A DNA stretch of 64,000 nt from an uncultured Algibacter sp. (GCF_947487575.1 NZ_CANKXG010000015.1:1-64000); one strand, 5' to 3'. Positions 18,436-27,016 are shown, counted from the stretch's first letter. Numbers and translations are program-made. The notes: generated by a model from the sequence alone, not told the origin.

Positions 18436-19092
18436 ATGAAAACTGTATCAAATTGTGTTGAAGATATTTTAATCACACAACCCTATTTAGAAGAGGCATT
18501 ATCGCGGAACATTATAAACTTTAGTGCACTTGCTATTGAACTTGTAGAGCCTATAAGTAAAATGCTTAAAAAAGATGTGAAACCAGGAGCGATTATGATG
18601 GCTTTAAGGCGTTATAACCCACCAGTAACTTTAGGCAATTCTATTAAAATGAAACGTGTTATTCAAAATCTTGGAGATATCACGGTACGCTCAAACCTTA
18701 CCGATTTTACAGTTAAAAACTCAACAACTTTAATTGACAACCATGCCAAAATATTAGAACGGATTAATAAAGAAGATAAACTTTTTTACGCCTTTACTCG
18801 AGGCATTCATGAAAGCAATATTGTAGTTTCAAGTAGTTTAAATGATTTTATAAATCAACATCTTAAAAACGAATCGTTTATTGCAATTCAAGAAAATTTG
18901 TCTGCAATTAGTATAAACCTGCCTCAAGATAACTCTAAAATTGCTGGGTTATATTATCATTTTTTTAAACGCTTAGCTTGGGAGGGCATTGTTTTATACG
19001 AAGTATTATCTACTACAAATGAGTTTACCATTTTAGTCGAAGATGAATTTGTTGATAAGGCTTTCACTGCCATTAAAAGGGTTAAATCTTAG
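18436..19092 (+). CDS. uncharacterised protein with ACT-like C-terminus, divergent from aspartate kinase
   Basis: 218 residues with no signal peptide. The N-terminal half is helical (NCVEDILITQPYLEEAL ... KDVKPGAIMMALRRY) and resembles a helix-turn-helix-sized domain. The end (GLYYHFFKRLAWEGIVL ... STTNEFTILVEDEFVDKAF) has the beta-alpha-beta pattern and wording of an ACT domain, close to those of aspartate kinases. The family is conserved in Bacteroidota but has no known function to me. Lying head to head with lysC, it may sense an amino acid of the aspartate family; this is inference. Confidence 0.7.
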   Translation: MKTVSNCVEDILITQPYLEEALSRNIINFSALAIELVEPISKMLKKDVKPGAIMMALRRYNPPVTLGNSIKMKRVIQNLGDITVRSNLTDFTVKNSTTLIDNHAKILERINKEDKLFYAFTRGIHESNIVVSSSLNDFINQHLKNESFIAIQENLSAISINLPQDNSKIAGLYYHFFKRLAWEGIVLYEVLSTTNEFTILVEDEFVDKAFTAIKRVKS

Positions 19093-19112
19093 TTTATTTA
19101 TCAGCATGACTT

Positions 19113-19120
19113 TATCTTTG
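19113..19120 (+). promoter_or_regulatory. -7 box of the alpha/beta hydrolase gene
   Basis: TATCTTTG, 17 bases ahead of the ATG at 19138. The -33 position holds TTAG, so the match is partial. Confidence 0.4.
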
Positions 19121-19137
19121 TCTTAGATAAATTAAGC

Positions 19138-19914
19138 ATGTATTTAGAGCATAAAGGTATAAATATTTTTTACACAGATAAGGGCCAAGGACTTACTACA
19201 GTTTTACTTCATGGTTTTTTAGAAAATGCTTCAATGTGGAAACCTTTCATACCCATACTTTCAAAAAATAACAGGATTATAACTATTGATTTATTAGGTC
19301 ATGGTAAAACAGGTTGCCTAGGATATGTTCACTCCATGGAACTAATGGCAGAAACTATTGAAGCTGTATTAAATCATTTAAAAATTAAAACCTCCATTAT
19401 TATTGGACATTCCATGGGTGGCTATGTGGCGCTCGCTTTCGCGGAAAAAAAACCTAAAGCATTAACAGGTTTATGTTTAATGAATTCAACAGCAAATGCC
19501 GACTCCACAGAAAAGAAAATAAACCGTGATCGTGCCATTAAAGCTGTAAAACAAAATCACAAAACGTTTATTCGAATGGCCATTGGTAATTTATTCAACC
19601 CTAAAAACAAATCTAAATTTCAAGACAATATCAAAGCCCTTATTCAAGACGCACAACAGACACCATTACAAGGTATAATTGCTGCGCTTGAAGGTATGAA
19701 AATCAGAAAAGACAGACAGACTATTCTACATTCAGCGCCATATAAAAGAATGCTTATGGTAAGTAAAAAAGATCCCATTTTAGATTACAAGCAATTAATA
19801 TCTCAAACTGAGAATACCAGCGTAGAAATTGCAGAGTTTCATGATGGACATATGAGTCATATAGAAAATAAAGATGAATTCTTATATAAAATTATGTATT
19901 TCGTCGAAAAATAA
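19138..19914 (+). CDS. alpha/beta-fold hydrolase
   Basis: A 258-residue cytoplasmic hydrolase. The oxyanion motif HGFLEN follows the third strand, the nucleophile elbow is GHSMGG with S92, and the catalytic histidine is probably H238 in HDGHMSHIE. The acid is likely the aspartate in SKKDPILDY. The general pattern fits esterases such as those of the MenH/BioH type, but the substrate cannot be read from the sequence. It is not in an obvious pathway operon. Confidence 0.85.
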   Translation: MYLEHKGINIFYTDKGQGLTTVLLHGFLENASMWKPFIPILSKNNRIITIDLLGHGKTGCLGYVHSMELMAETIEAVLNHLKIKTSIIIGHSMGGYVALAFAEKKPKALTGLCLMNSTANADSTEKKINRDRAIKAVKQNHKTFIRMAIGNLFNPKNKSKFQDNIKALIQDAQQTPLQGIIAALEGMKIRKDRQTILHSAPYKRMLMVSKKDPILDYKQLISQTENTSVEIAEFHDGHMSHIENKDEFLYKIMYFVEK

Positions 19915-19974
19915 TAACTTTTAATCGATTTATTTGTTTTTTATCTTATTTTTATTTTCCCAAACTATAAAATC

Positions 19975-20229
19975 ATGAAAAAACCTACTTCAATCCCTAA
20001 AATGTACTGTAATCTTTTTGGGCATGATTATCAAGTTACAAAACGTGTAACCTATCATGTAAAAGAATATACCTGCAGACATTGCAAAAAGGAATTAACC
20101 ACAAACAGCAACGGTAGTTTAATAGAGCTTACTCCAAAATTTAAAGAGATAAATGCTATTCTTGAACGCATCCACACCTCAAGAACTGAACGTTTAAAGA
20201 AAAAAGCGCTCGCTTCATCGATTTATTAA
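19975..20229 (+). CDS. small zinc-ribbon-like protein (DUF1660-like), tandem copy 1
   Basis: 84 residues. A CNLFGHDY motif near the N-terminus and CRHCKKEL about 20 residues later give a C-x4-H plus C-x2-C pattern that could bind one zinc. The remainder, TNSNGSLIELTPKFKEIN, is shared almost word for word with the next gene. The C-F-GH ... C-C layout resembles DUF1660, known mainly from short phage and bacterial proteins. The tail is basic. The function is unknown; binding of nucleic acid is possible. Confidence 0.75.
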   Translation: MKKPTSIPKMYCNLFGHDYQVTKRVTYHVKEYTCRHCKKELTTNSNGSLIELTPKFKEINAILERIHTSRTERLKKKALASSIY

Positions 20230-20302
20230 CTGCATATTAACATAATTAATTGGTTTTTAATACATTTAGGCTTCTCTTTAAATATATTAATATGCAAATA
20301 AC

Positions 20303-20575
20303 ATGAGAAATATCCATTGTATGGTGTTTGGCCATGATTATAAAGTAACAAGACAAGTTACTTATCATGTTCAAGAATACACTTGTAAAAACTGCAAAAA
20401 AGAACTCACTACAAACAGTAACGGAAATTTAATAGAACTTACTCCAAAATTCAAAGAAATAAACGATGTTCTTGAGCGCATACACCACAAACGTATCGTA
20501 AGAATCAATAAATTAAAAAAACCTATTTCATTAAAAGGTCGTGCAGAAAAAAACTTATTAGTTTTTAATCATTAA
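20303..20575 (+). CDS. small zinc-ribbon-like protein (DUF1660-like), tandem copy 2
   Basis: 90 residues, clearly a duplicate of the preceding gene: CMVFGHDYKVTRQVTYHV, CKNCKKELTTNSNGNLIELT and the KFKEIN helix match it nearly residue for residue, while the tails differ. The metal-site residues (C-x4-H and C-x2-C) are kept. The start at 20303 removes the first ten residues seen in copy 1. Its stop overlaps the end of the converging thiL gene by 11 bases. A third, diverged copy lies at 26398. Confidence 0.75.
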   Translation: MRNIHCMVFGHDYKVTRQVTYHVQEYTCKNCKKELTTNSNGNLIELTPKFKEINDVLERIHHKRIVRINKLKKPISLKGRAEKNLLVFNH

Positions 20576-21611
20576 AATTTTTCCACCCTTGTGCTTTTAA
20601 CGGAATTCTAGTGTCTGCTCTGGTCACTAAATGAAGCCCTTCACTCTCCTCTTTAATATGCCCAATTATAGTTAAGTTTGGATTAGCTTTTATTTTCGGA
20701 AAGTCATCTTGAGAAATAGTAAAAAGCAATTCATAATCTTCTCCCCCATTAAGAGCTACCATAGTGCTATCAATATTAAACTCCTCACAAGTTGAAATAA
20801 CCTGAGGATCTAACGGAATTTTATTTTCATATAAATCACAACCTACTTTACTTTGTTTACAAATATGAATTATTTCAGAAGATAACCCATCGCTAATATC
20901 TATCATTGCAGTAGGTTTTACATTTAAATCACTCAACAATTCAACAATATCTTGTCTCGCTTCTGGTTTTAACTGCCTTTCAATGATATACGAATATCCT
21001 TCTAAATCTGGCTGACTATTAGGGTTCACTTTATAAACTTCCTTTTCACGCTCTAAAACCTGTAATCCCATATATGCAGCTCCTAAATCACCAGAAACAA
21101 CTAATAAATCATTTGGCCTTGCTCCATTTCTATAAACTTCATTATTAGCATTAATAGCGCCAATTGCGGTTACAGAAATTAATAATCCAGTATTGGAAGA
21201 TGTCGTATCCCCTCCAACAAGATCTACTTTATAAATATTTGCCGCGGTTTCAATACCAGCATACAAATCCTCTAAAGCTTCTAAAGGAAATCTGTTAGAC
21301 ACTGCAATTGATACGGTAACCTGAGTTGCTTTAGCGTTCATAGCATATACATCAGATAAATTAACCATTATAGCTTTATAACCCAGATGCTTTAATGGCA
21401 TATAACTTAAATCAAAATGCACGCCTTCAACAAGTAAATCTGTAGTTACAACTACCTTATTGTTTTCGAAATTTAAAACTGCTGAGTCATCTCCAATACC
21501 TTTAACAGTCGACTTCTGTTTAATTTTAAAATTCTTAGTTAAATGGTCAATTAGTCCAAACTCTCCCAAGTCTCCTAATTGTGTTCGTTGCTGATTTTTA
21601 TCTTCTATCAT
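20565..21611 (-). CDS. thiL: thiamine-monophosphate kinase
   Basis: A 348-residue enzyme that makes thiamine diphosphate, the last step of vitamin B1 cofactor synthesis. The N-terminal GEFGLIDHL, the metal-binding GIGDDSAV, VTTDLLVEGVHF, VGGDTTSS and MIDISDGLSSE blocks are all in place. It is full length for the PurM-like kinase family. No thiamine riboswitch is visible upstream. A TATTTTTG box lies only four bases before the ATG, suggesting a leaderless or nearly leaderless message. Confidence 0.95.
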   Translation of the reverse strand: MIEDKNQQRTQLGDLGEFGLIDHLTKNFKIKQKSTVKGIGDDSAVLNFENNKVVVTTDLLVEGVHFDLSYMPLKHLGYKAIMVNLSDVYAMNAKATQVTVSIAVSNRFPLEALEDLYAGIETAANIYKVDLVGGDTTSSNTGLLISVTAIGAINANNEVYRNGARPNDLLVVSGDLGAAYMGLQVLEREKEVYKVNPNSQPDLEGYSYIIERQLKPEARQDIVELLSDLNVKPTAMIDISDGLSSEIIHICKQSKVGCDLYENKIPLDPQVISTCEEFNIDSTMVALNGGEDYELLFTISQDDFPKIKANPNLTIIGHIKEESEGLHLVTRADTRIPLKAQGWKNFND

Positions 21612-21615
21612 AGTG

Positions 21616-21623
21616 CAAAAATA
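21616..21623 (-). promoter_or_regulatory. -7 box immediately in front of thiL
   Basis: TATTTTTG on the minus strand, then CACT, then the ATG. If used, transcription starts at or within a base or two of the start codon. No TTTG is seen at the -33 position. Confidence 0.4.
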
Positions 21624-21629
21624 AGAAGC

Positions 21630-21637
21630 TATATTTG
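21630..21637 (+). promoter_or_regulatory. -7 box of the MbnP/MbnH operon
   Basis: TATATTTG on the plus strand, 57 bases before the first gene of the operon at 21695. It is back to back with the thiL box. Confidence 0.45.
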
Positions 21638-21694
21638 TTTTTACTATCTTTATACTAAAACTAAATTTATTTAGTTTTTATAATAAATCTCCCT

Positions 21695-23077
21695 ATGAAA
21701 TTTTCATGCCCTTTTTACTTCATTTTTTTTATATGCTTTTTATTATTAAATGTGCAATCTTGCAATGATGAACCTGTTGAAATAATTACTATAACTGATA
21801 CTGATAATGATGGTATTGAAGAAAGCGCAGACAATTGTCCTTCTTTAGCAAACCCAAATCAAGAAGATGAAGACAATGATGGTATTGGAAATTTATGTGA
21901 TGAAGATTTTGATAACTCCAATAGTCCATTAGCAGTTTGCGAAGGTGGTATTGCTGACATTTATCCATGTAACGACTATGATTTAATGGCAAATATCCCT
22001 TTAAATATTTTTGGAGCTACAGCAGGAAATGATTGTTGGGGATGGACGGACACAACAACAGGAAAAGAGTATGCTTTAATGGCAACTAATAATAACACTG
22101 CTTTTGTAGATATTACAAAACCTAACGAGCCAATTTATTTAGGAAAACTTCCAACAGCATCTTCCAACGGCCCTTGGCGCGATGTTAAAGTTTATAAAGA
22201 CCATGCTTTTATAGTTGCAGATTGCAGTTTAAGTAGAGACCCTAACTGTAATGACGACCATGGCATGCAAGTTTTTGATTTAACACGTTTACGAGATGTA
22301 ACCAATCCCCCAGAAATTTTTACTGCAGACACTCATTTTACAGAATTTGGAAAAGCCCATAATATAGTAATAAATGAAGAAAGCGGATACGCTTATATTG
22401 TTGGAGCAAACAGAAGTACTAAATTTGCTGGAGGACCTATTTTTATAAATATTCAAGACCCCAAGAATCCAGTTTCCGAAGGTGGTTTCTTAGAAGGGGG
22501 ATACTCTCATGACGCACAAGTTGTAACATATAATGGACCTGATACCGACTACTCTGGCAAAGAAATTTTAATTGGAAGCAATGAGAATGAAGTTGTTATT
22601 GTAGATGTAACTAATAAAGCTAACCCAACTATTATTTCAACCATTAGCTATAATAACGTTTGGTATGCGCATCAAGGTTGGTTTTCTGAAGACATGACAT
22701 ATTTTATATTAGGCGATGAATTAGATGAAGTAAGAATTGGAGCTAATACAAGAACCATTGTTTTTGATTTTACCGATTTAGATAATCCTGCCTATCATTT
22801 TGATTATTTTGGGACAAGCGCAGCCATAGATCATAATGGTTATGTAAAAAACAACACATATTATTTTGCAAGCTATAGAGCTGGAGTACGCATGCTAAAC
22901 ATGTCGCAAATTGGAAGCGGCACCTTAACAGAAGTTGGTTTTTTCGACACCTATCCTAAAGATAACAGTACAGAGTTTAATGGCGCTTGGAGTATTTATC
23001 CTTATTTCTCTAGTGGAAATATTATTGTTAGTGATATAGATAGAGGCTTGTTCATCATTAGAAAAACTGGCACATAA
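21695..23077 (+). CDS. surface lipoprotein, choice-of-anchor B type (LVIVD propeller) with TSP3 repeats
   Basis: 460 residues. The lipoprotein signal ends at C23 (NVQSC). Residues 34-65 are calcium-binding thrombospondin type 3 repeats (DTDNDGIEES, EDEDNDGIGNLCDED). The rest is a beta-propeller of LVIVD-like repeats (YALMATNNNTAFVDITKP, EVVIVDVTNKANPT, TRTIVFDFTDLDNP). It is the first gene of a tight four-gene operon with an MbnP-like copper protein and a di-heme enzyme. Its own role is not known; a docking or scaffold protein at the cell surface would fit. Confidence 0.8.
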   Translation: MKFSCPFYFIFFICFLLLNVQSCNDEPVEIITITDTDNDGIEESADNCPSLANPNQEDEDNDGIGNLCDEDFDNSNSPLAVCEGGIADIYPCNDYDLMANIPLNIFGATAGNDCWGWTDTTTGKEYALMATNNNTAFVDITKPNEPIYLGKLPTASSNGPWRDVKVYKDHAFIVADCSLSRDPNCNDDHGMQVFDLTRLRDVTNPPEIFTADTHFTEFGKAHNIVINEESGYAYIVGANRSTKFAGGPIFINIQDPKNPVSEGGFLEGGYSHDAQVVTYNGPDTDYSGKEILIGSNENEVVIVDVTNKANPTIISTISYNNVWYAHQGWFSEDMTYFILGDELDEVRIGANTRTIVFDFTDLDNPAYHFDYFGTSAAIDHNGYVKNNTYYFASYRAGVRMLNMSQIGSGTLTEVGFFDTYPKDNSTEFNGAWSIYPYFSSGNIIVSDIDRGLFIIRKTGT

Positions 23078-23086
23078 TTGTACAAA

Positions 23087-24454
23087 ATGGTTTTTTACTT
23101 GAAGAAACACATATTTGCCTTAAGTTTAGTTTCTATTGCTTTTTTAGTGTCTGGTTGTTCTAAAAATAACGATCACTCTAATGGTGACTCACCCGAAACT
23201 ATTAAAGTTGATTTTGTAAAATCTTTTGGTGGCACAAAAAACGAAAGTGCCAAGGCTGTAATAAAAACTTCAGATGGCGGTTATGCTATTTTAGGATATA
23301 CTCAAAGTATAGACATAGATATAACCAACAAGTCAAATGACTCTTTTGATTATTGGCTACTTAAATTTAACCAAAATGATGCACTTGAATGGCAAAAAAC
23401 TTTTGGCGGCACAGACGATGATAGAGGAAACGACATCATTCAAACTCATGATGGAGGCTACGCTATTATTGGATTTAGCAAAAGTAGTGATGGTCATGTT
23501 ACCGAAAACAACGGTGCGCATGATTATTGGGTTTCAAAATTAGATGCTTCAGGAACTATTTCTTGGGAAAAAAATTATGGTTTTTTAGGAGCAGATATTG
23601 GCAATTCAATAATTCAAACTCATGATGGAGGTTTTCTATTAACAGGTGTTTTAGATGTTTCGGCTTCAAATGGAGAAGGAAACAGTAAAAACACCAAATC
23701 CAAATCTTCAAGAATACAGCATGCAGGAGGCGATTATTGGGCTATCAAAATTAATGCAACTGGAGAAATAGCTTGGAGAAGATATTATGGAGGCTCATTT
23801 ACAGATACGCCATATGATGTTATTCAAACAGAAGACAAAGGCTATTTAATAGTTGGTTCTTCAGATAGCGCAGATGTTGATATAAACAATAATAAAGGCA
23901 CTTACGATTTTTGGGTTGTAAAAATATCAGAAGCAGGCACTTTAGTTTGGGAACAATCTTTTGGAGGTTCACAAACCGATGAGGCAAGAGCAATAGTAAA
24001 ATCAAACGACGGTAACTATATTATTGTTGGTGATACTAGAAGCAACGATTTTGACGTTTCTACAAACAAAGGAGCTGCAGATTTATGGGTAATCAAAATA
24101 TCTCCAACAGGAAATCTTATCTGGGAGAAAACTTTTGGAGGCTCGAGTTTTGACGTGGCACGCTCTATTTCCAAAACTCAAGATAATGACTTTATAATTT
24201 CTGGAAACTCCAGAAGTTTAGATGGAAATCTAACTAATAATAATGGTCAAAATGATGCGTGGGTAATAAAAGTTGACACCAATGGAAATTTAAAATGGCA
24301 AAAAACTATTGGTGGCTCAGAAATTGATTTTGCGTATGATGCTGTTGAATTAAACGACAAAAGCCTCATTATAGTTGGAAATTCAAGCAGCTCAAATTTA
24401 GACCTTTCAAACAATAGAGGATTCACAGATTTACTACTTTTTAAAATAAAATAA
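23087..24454 (+). CDS. lipoprotein built of about seven propeller-like repeats
   Basis: 455 residues from the ATG at 23087, nine bases after the preceding stop. A TTG directly behind that stop is in frame, but the later ATG gives a better signal. The lipid-modified cysteine is C24 (LVSGC). The mature part is repeats of about 55 residues, each with a SFGGT or TFGGS start, a DGGYAIIG strand, an asparagine-rich loop and DYWVSKLD or DFWVVKIS at the end. This is a WD/kelch-like propeller made of one family of units. The function is unknown; being second in the MbnP/MbnH operon, it is likely to work with them at the outer membrane. Confidence 0.75.
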   Translation: MVFYLKKHIFALSLVSIAFLVSGCSKNNDHSNGDSPETIKVDFVKSFGGTKNESAKAVIKTSDGGYAILGYTQSIDIDITNKSNDSFDYWLLKFNQNDALEWQKTFGGTDDDRGNDIIQTHDGGYAIIGFSKSSDGHVTENNGAHDYWVSKLDASGTISWEKNYGFLGADIGNSIIQTHDGGFLLTGVLDVSASNGEGNSKNTKSKSSRIQHAGGDYWAIKINATGEIAWRRYYGGSFTDTPYDVIQTEDKGYLIVGSSDSADVDINNNKGTYDFWVVKISEAGTLVWEQSFGGSQTDEARAIVKSNDGNYIIVGDTRSNDFDVSTNKGAADLWVIKISPTGNLIWEKTFGGSSFDVARSISKTQDNDFIISGNSRSLDGNLTNNNGQNDAWVIKVDTNGNLKWQKTIGGSEIDFAYDAVELNDKSLIIVGNSSSSNLDLSNNRGFTDLLLFKIK

Positions 24455-24460
24455 TTCAAA

Positions 24461-25234
24461 ATGAAAAGAATAGTTTCCCTAATTTTTGTTTTTCTATGTA
24501 TTGGATTAACATCCTGTAGTGAAGATAATGATGATAAGGTTTCCCTAACAAATGTAACCTTTAATTTTAGTCATAATTGGGATGAAATTCCAATTACAAA
24601 TTCAGATTTTAACACCATTAAATTCACAAATGCCCATGGTAATCAATTAAGTATAGAAAGGTTACGTTATCTCATATCAAAAATAACTTTTTATAAAATT
24701 GATGGAAGCACAACCGTTTTAGATGGTTATAATTTAGTTGATGTTACCAATAATGAAAACTTATCGTTTACACCAACTACATTTTTAACAACTGGGTCTT
24801 ATAGTGATGTTACCTTTACTTTTGGGTTTAATAATGAAGACAATTCGAACAACTACGAAGACTTAAACTCAGCTTTATGGAGCGTACCTGCAATATTAGG
24901 AAGTGGCTACCATTACATGCAACTTGATGGAAAATTCTTAAACAAAACCGGTACAGAACAAGGATTTAATTATCATGCTATAAGAGCTGTAGATAATCCT
25001 GGAGCGAATCCTACATTTCCGCAAGACACCTTTTTTAATGTTAGCCTAGGTGCCATTACAATATCAAACAATGCTACTTTTAATATTGAAATGAATATTG
25101 CAAAATGGTTCAAAAATCCAAAAACATGGGATTTGAATATTTTAAATCAAACATTGATGCCAAATTCTGCAGCACAGATAATGATGTTTGAATATGGGCA
25201 AGATGTTTTTAATTTAAAAACTGTAAATCAATAA
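24461..25234 (+). CDS. MbnP-family copper-binding lipoprotein
   Basis: 257 residues with a lipoprotein signal ending at C19 (GLTSC). The family is recognised from the start VTFNFSHNWDEIPI, the ERLRYLISKITFYK strand and SGYHYMQLDGKF. In the studied MbnP protein the partner di-heme enzyme MbnH oxidises a tryptophan to kynurenine, which helps bind copper(I). Candidate residues here are W140 (SALWSVP), with H38, H151 and H172 as possible ligands. It lies six bases before the MbnH-like gene. No methanobactin synthesis genes are present, so a role in general copper handling is inferred. It could also be a family member that has lost the modification. Confidence 0.82.
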   Translation: MKRIVSLIFVFLCIGLTSCSEDNDDKVSLTNVTFNFSHNWDEIPITNSDFNTIKFTNAHGNQLSIERLRYLISKITFYKIDGSTTVLDGYNLVDVTNNENLSFTPTTFLTTGSYSDVTFTFGFNNEDNSNNYEDLNSALWSVPAILGSGYHYMQLDGKFLNKTGTEQGFNYHAIRAVDNPGANPTFPQDTFFNVSLGAITISNNATFNIEMNIAKWFKNPKTWDLNILNQTLMPNSAAQIMMFEYGQDVFNLKTVNQ

Positions 25235-25240
25235 TCTATT

Positions 25241-26287
25241 TTGAAAATATGGCAACTACATATTATTATAATGCTTTTTTGTTTTTCATGCGAAAACGAA
25301 TCGATTAATAAATATGTAGCAACTCCAAGTAAACTTAGCATCCCAAAACTTTTTGAAGACAATATTTTAGCACCAATAATTCCAGTTGATAACCCGCAAA
25401 CAATTGAAGGTGTTGCTCTGGGCAAGAAACTATTTTTTGATTCGATTTTATCTGTAAATAATACCCAAGCTTGTGCAGATTGTCATGCCCCTGAAAATGC
25501 ATTTACCGATTCTGATAGGTTTAGTGATGGTGTTGACGGTATTTTAGGTAACCGCAATTCTATGCCGCTTTTTAATCTAGCTTGGAATTATGATGAAAAG
25601 TTCTTTTGGGATGGCAATACCTTTAGTTTAGAACATCAAGCTTTTGTTCCTGTTACAGATCCCATAGAAATGAAAAGTACATGGACAGAAGTTGAACAAA
25701 AACTGGAACAACACCCAGAATACCCTCTTTTATTTGAAAAAGCCTTTGGAACTTCAAAAATTGATTCTACCCTAGTCACTAAAGCCATTGCACAGTTTGA
25801 GCGCACATTAATTTCTGCCAATTCAAAATTTGATAGATTCCTTTTAGGTGAAGGCGAACTAACCCCACAGGAACTTAACGGGTTTAACGTATTTATGGAC
25901 GAGACCAAAGGTGATTGTTTTCATTGCCATGGCAGTGACAAAAACCCACTTTGGACAGATAATATATTTCACAACAATGGTTTAGATGAAACTTTTACCG
26001 ACTTAGGTTTAGGAGCCGTAACAGGTGATCCAGCCGATAACGGAAAATTTAAATCACCATCGCTTAGAAATCTAGCATTTACAGCACCTTATATGCATGA
26101 TGGAAGATTTACAACTATAGAAGATGTTATTAATCACTATAGCGAAGGCTTAAAAAATTCTTCAACTATTGACCCTTTAATGAAAAAAGTAGCACAGGGT
26201 GGTGTTGGTTTATCAGATAAAGATAAAGTCGATTTAAAAGCTTTTTTACTATCCTTATCTGACCACGACTTTGTTAAAAATAATTAA
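25241..26287 (+). CDS. di-heme cytochrome c peroxidase/MauG-like enzyme (MbnH-like), lipoprotein
   Basis: 348 residues with two c-type haem sites, C78-x2-C81-H82 (CADCH) and C226-x2-C229-H230 (CFHCH), in the order typical of the CcpA/MauG superfamily. The region FKSPSLRNLAFTAPYMHDG is the conserved second-domain block. It directly follows the MbnP gene, the same pairing as MbnP/MbnH, so it probably oxidises its neighbour protein. The start is TTG at 25241: the next in-frame ATG would leave only seven residues before the lipobox cysteine C17 (CFSC), while TTG gives a normal signal. It lies in the periplasm, anchored by lipid. Confidence 0.85.
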   Translation: MKIWQLHIIIMLFCFSCENESINKYVATPSKLSIPKLFEDNILAPIIPVDNPQTIEGVALGKKLFFDSILSVNNTQACADCHAPENAFTDSDRFSDGVDGILGNRNSMPLFNLAWNYDEKFFWDGNTFSLEHQAFVPVTDPIEMKSTWTEVEQKLEQHPEYPLLFEKAFGTSKIDSTLVTKAIAQFERTLISANSKFDRFLLGEGELTPQELNGFNVFMDETKGDCFHCHGSDKNPLWTDNIFHNNGLDETFTDLGLGAVTGDPADNGKFKSPSLRNLAFTAPYMHDGRFTTIEDVINHYSEGLKNSSTIDPLMKKVAQGGVGLSDKDKVDLKAFLLSLSDHDFVKNN

Positions 26288-26397
26288 GCTAAAAGAATAA
26301 TACTACGAATAATTATGCATTTCATCGAAAAAATATGGTTTTAAGCTATTTATTTATCAACTTTTAATTAAATTAATCCCTCTAAAGCGATTTATAA

Positions 26398-26607
26398 ATG
26401 AATAAGAGAATAGCATCTAACATTTTTTGCTCCACCTACGGACACAATTTTTTTCGTTTAAGTCAAGCCAATGATAATACACCAGAGATTATCTGTAAAT
26501 GTTGTAAAAGTTACTTCAAATATGAACCTAATGGCTCTATAACTGAAGTTTCTCATAAAGAGAATAAGAAGTTCTCATCTCTTCTTTACATAAAAAGGAC
26601 AGCTTAA
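26398..26607 (+). CDS. small zinc-ribbon-like protein (DUF1660-like), diverged third copy
   Basis: 69 residues. CSTYGHNFF and CKCCKSYFKYEPNGSITEV line up with the two tandem copies at 19975 and 20303 (CNLFGHDY, CRHCKKEL, NSNGSLIEL), keeping C-x4-H and C-x2-C. The long KFKEIN helix is lost or changed. About 6 kb and the MbnP/MbnH operon separate it from its relatives. Function unknown. Confidence 0.65.
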   Translation: MNKRIASNIFCSTYGHNFFRLSQANDNTPEIICKCCKSYFKYEPNGSITEVSHKENKKFSSLLYIKRTA

Positions 26608-26944
26608 GTTTTTATAATACTTCATCATTTATTTCATTAAAAATAGCCTAAACTAAGCATGAACTTGTATCTAAGAAATTTCAACGTTATGCTGTTTTGC
26701 GTTAGGGATTGAAGTGGCATCCTTTTTAAGAAGTTTTAAAAAATCAAAATTAATTTATACACCCCTTATTTAATTTTAAAAAAACGTTAATAGTTAGAAA
26801 ATACTTCTTAAAAAGATACAGCGAAAAGCCCGACCCTTGTGGTAACGCCCAAATTATTAATTGAATAGAAAACCAATAAGAAAAACCTATAAAACCATAT
26901 ATTAATATAATGTTAGGTTATTCGATTTTGAGGGACTTATATTG
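26608..26944. other. gene-free stretch before the SUF operon
   Basis: No reading frame of substance is present. The middle (26699-26850) is a dispersed repeat copy. The right end carries the TATATTTG box at 26945 for sufA and an A/T-rich leader. The left part shows no recognisable signal. Confidence 0.6.
26699..26850 (+). repeat. dispersed hairpin repeat, family A, long copy 3
   Basis: Begins GCGTTAGGGATTGAAGTGGC and ends GACCCTTGTGGTAACGCCC. The inner arms CTTTTTAAGAAG and CTTCTTAAAAAG are inverted and separated by about 75 A/T-rich bases, so the whole 152 bases can fold into one long hairpin. The GATTGAAGTGGCATCCTTTT block is also shared with the family B copies at 31553 and 57342. Confidence 0.75.
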
Positions 26945-26952
26945 TATATTTG
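26945..26952 (+). promoter_or_regulatory. -7 box of the SUF operon
   Basis: TATATTTG, 64 bases before the sufA start at 27017. A TTG lies 14 bases further up, shorter than the normal spacing, so only the -7 part is secure. Confidence 0.5.
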
Positions 26953-27016
26953 CTCTCTATTTAGAAACTGTCTTAATAAAATATTGAGCACAAACCTAAA
27001 TTTAATAAAAGAATCT

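Noticed and set aside
19975-20575. Prophage remnant suggested by DUF1660-like proteins
   Set aside because: No integrase, capsid, tail or lysis gene is near; the neighbours are housekeeping genes.
21695-26287. Methanobactin biosynthesis cluster
   Set aside because: Only the MbnP and MbnH counterparts are present; there is no MbnB, MbnC or precursor peptide in the window.
26942-27016. 25-residue N-terminal extension of SufA from a TTG
   Set aside because: It begins ahead of the TATATTTG box, and the carrier family starts at the MIKVSETA-like segment.
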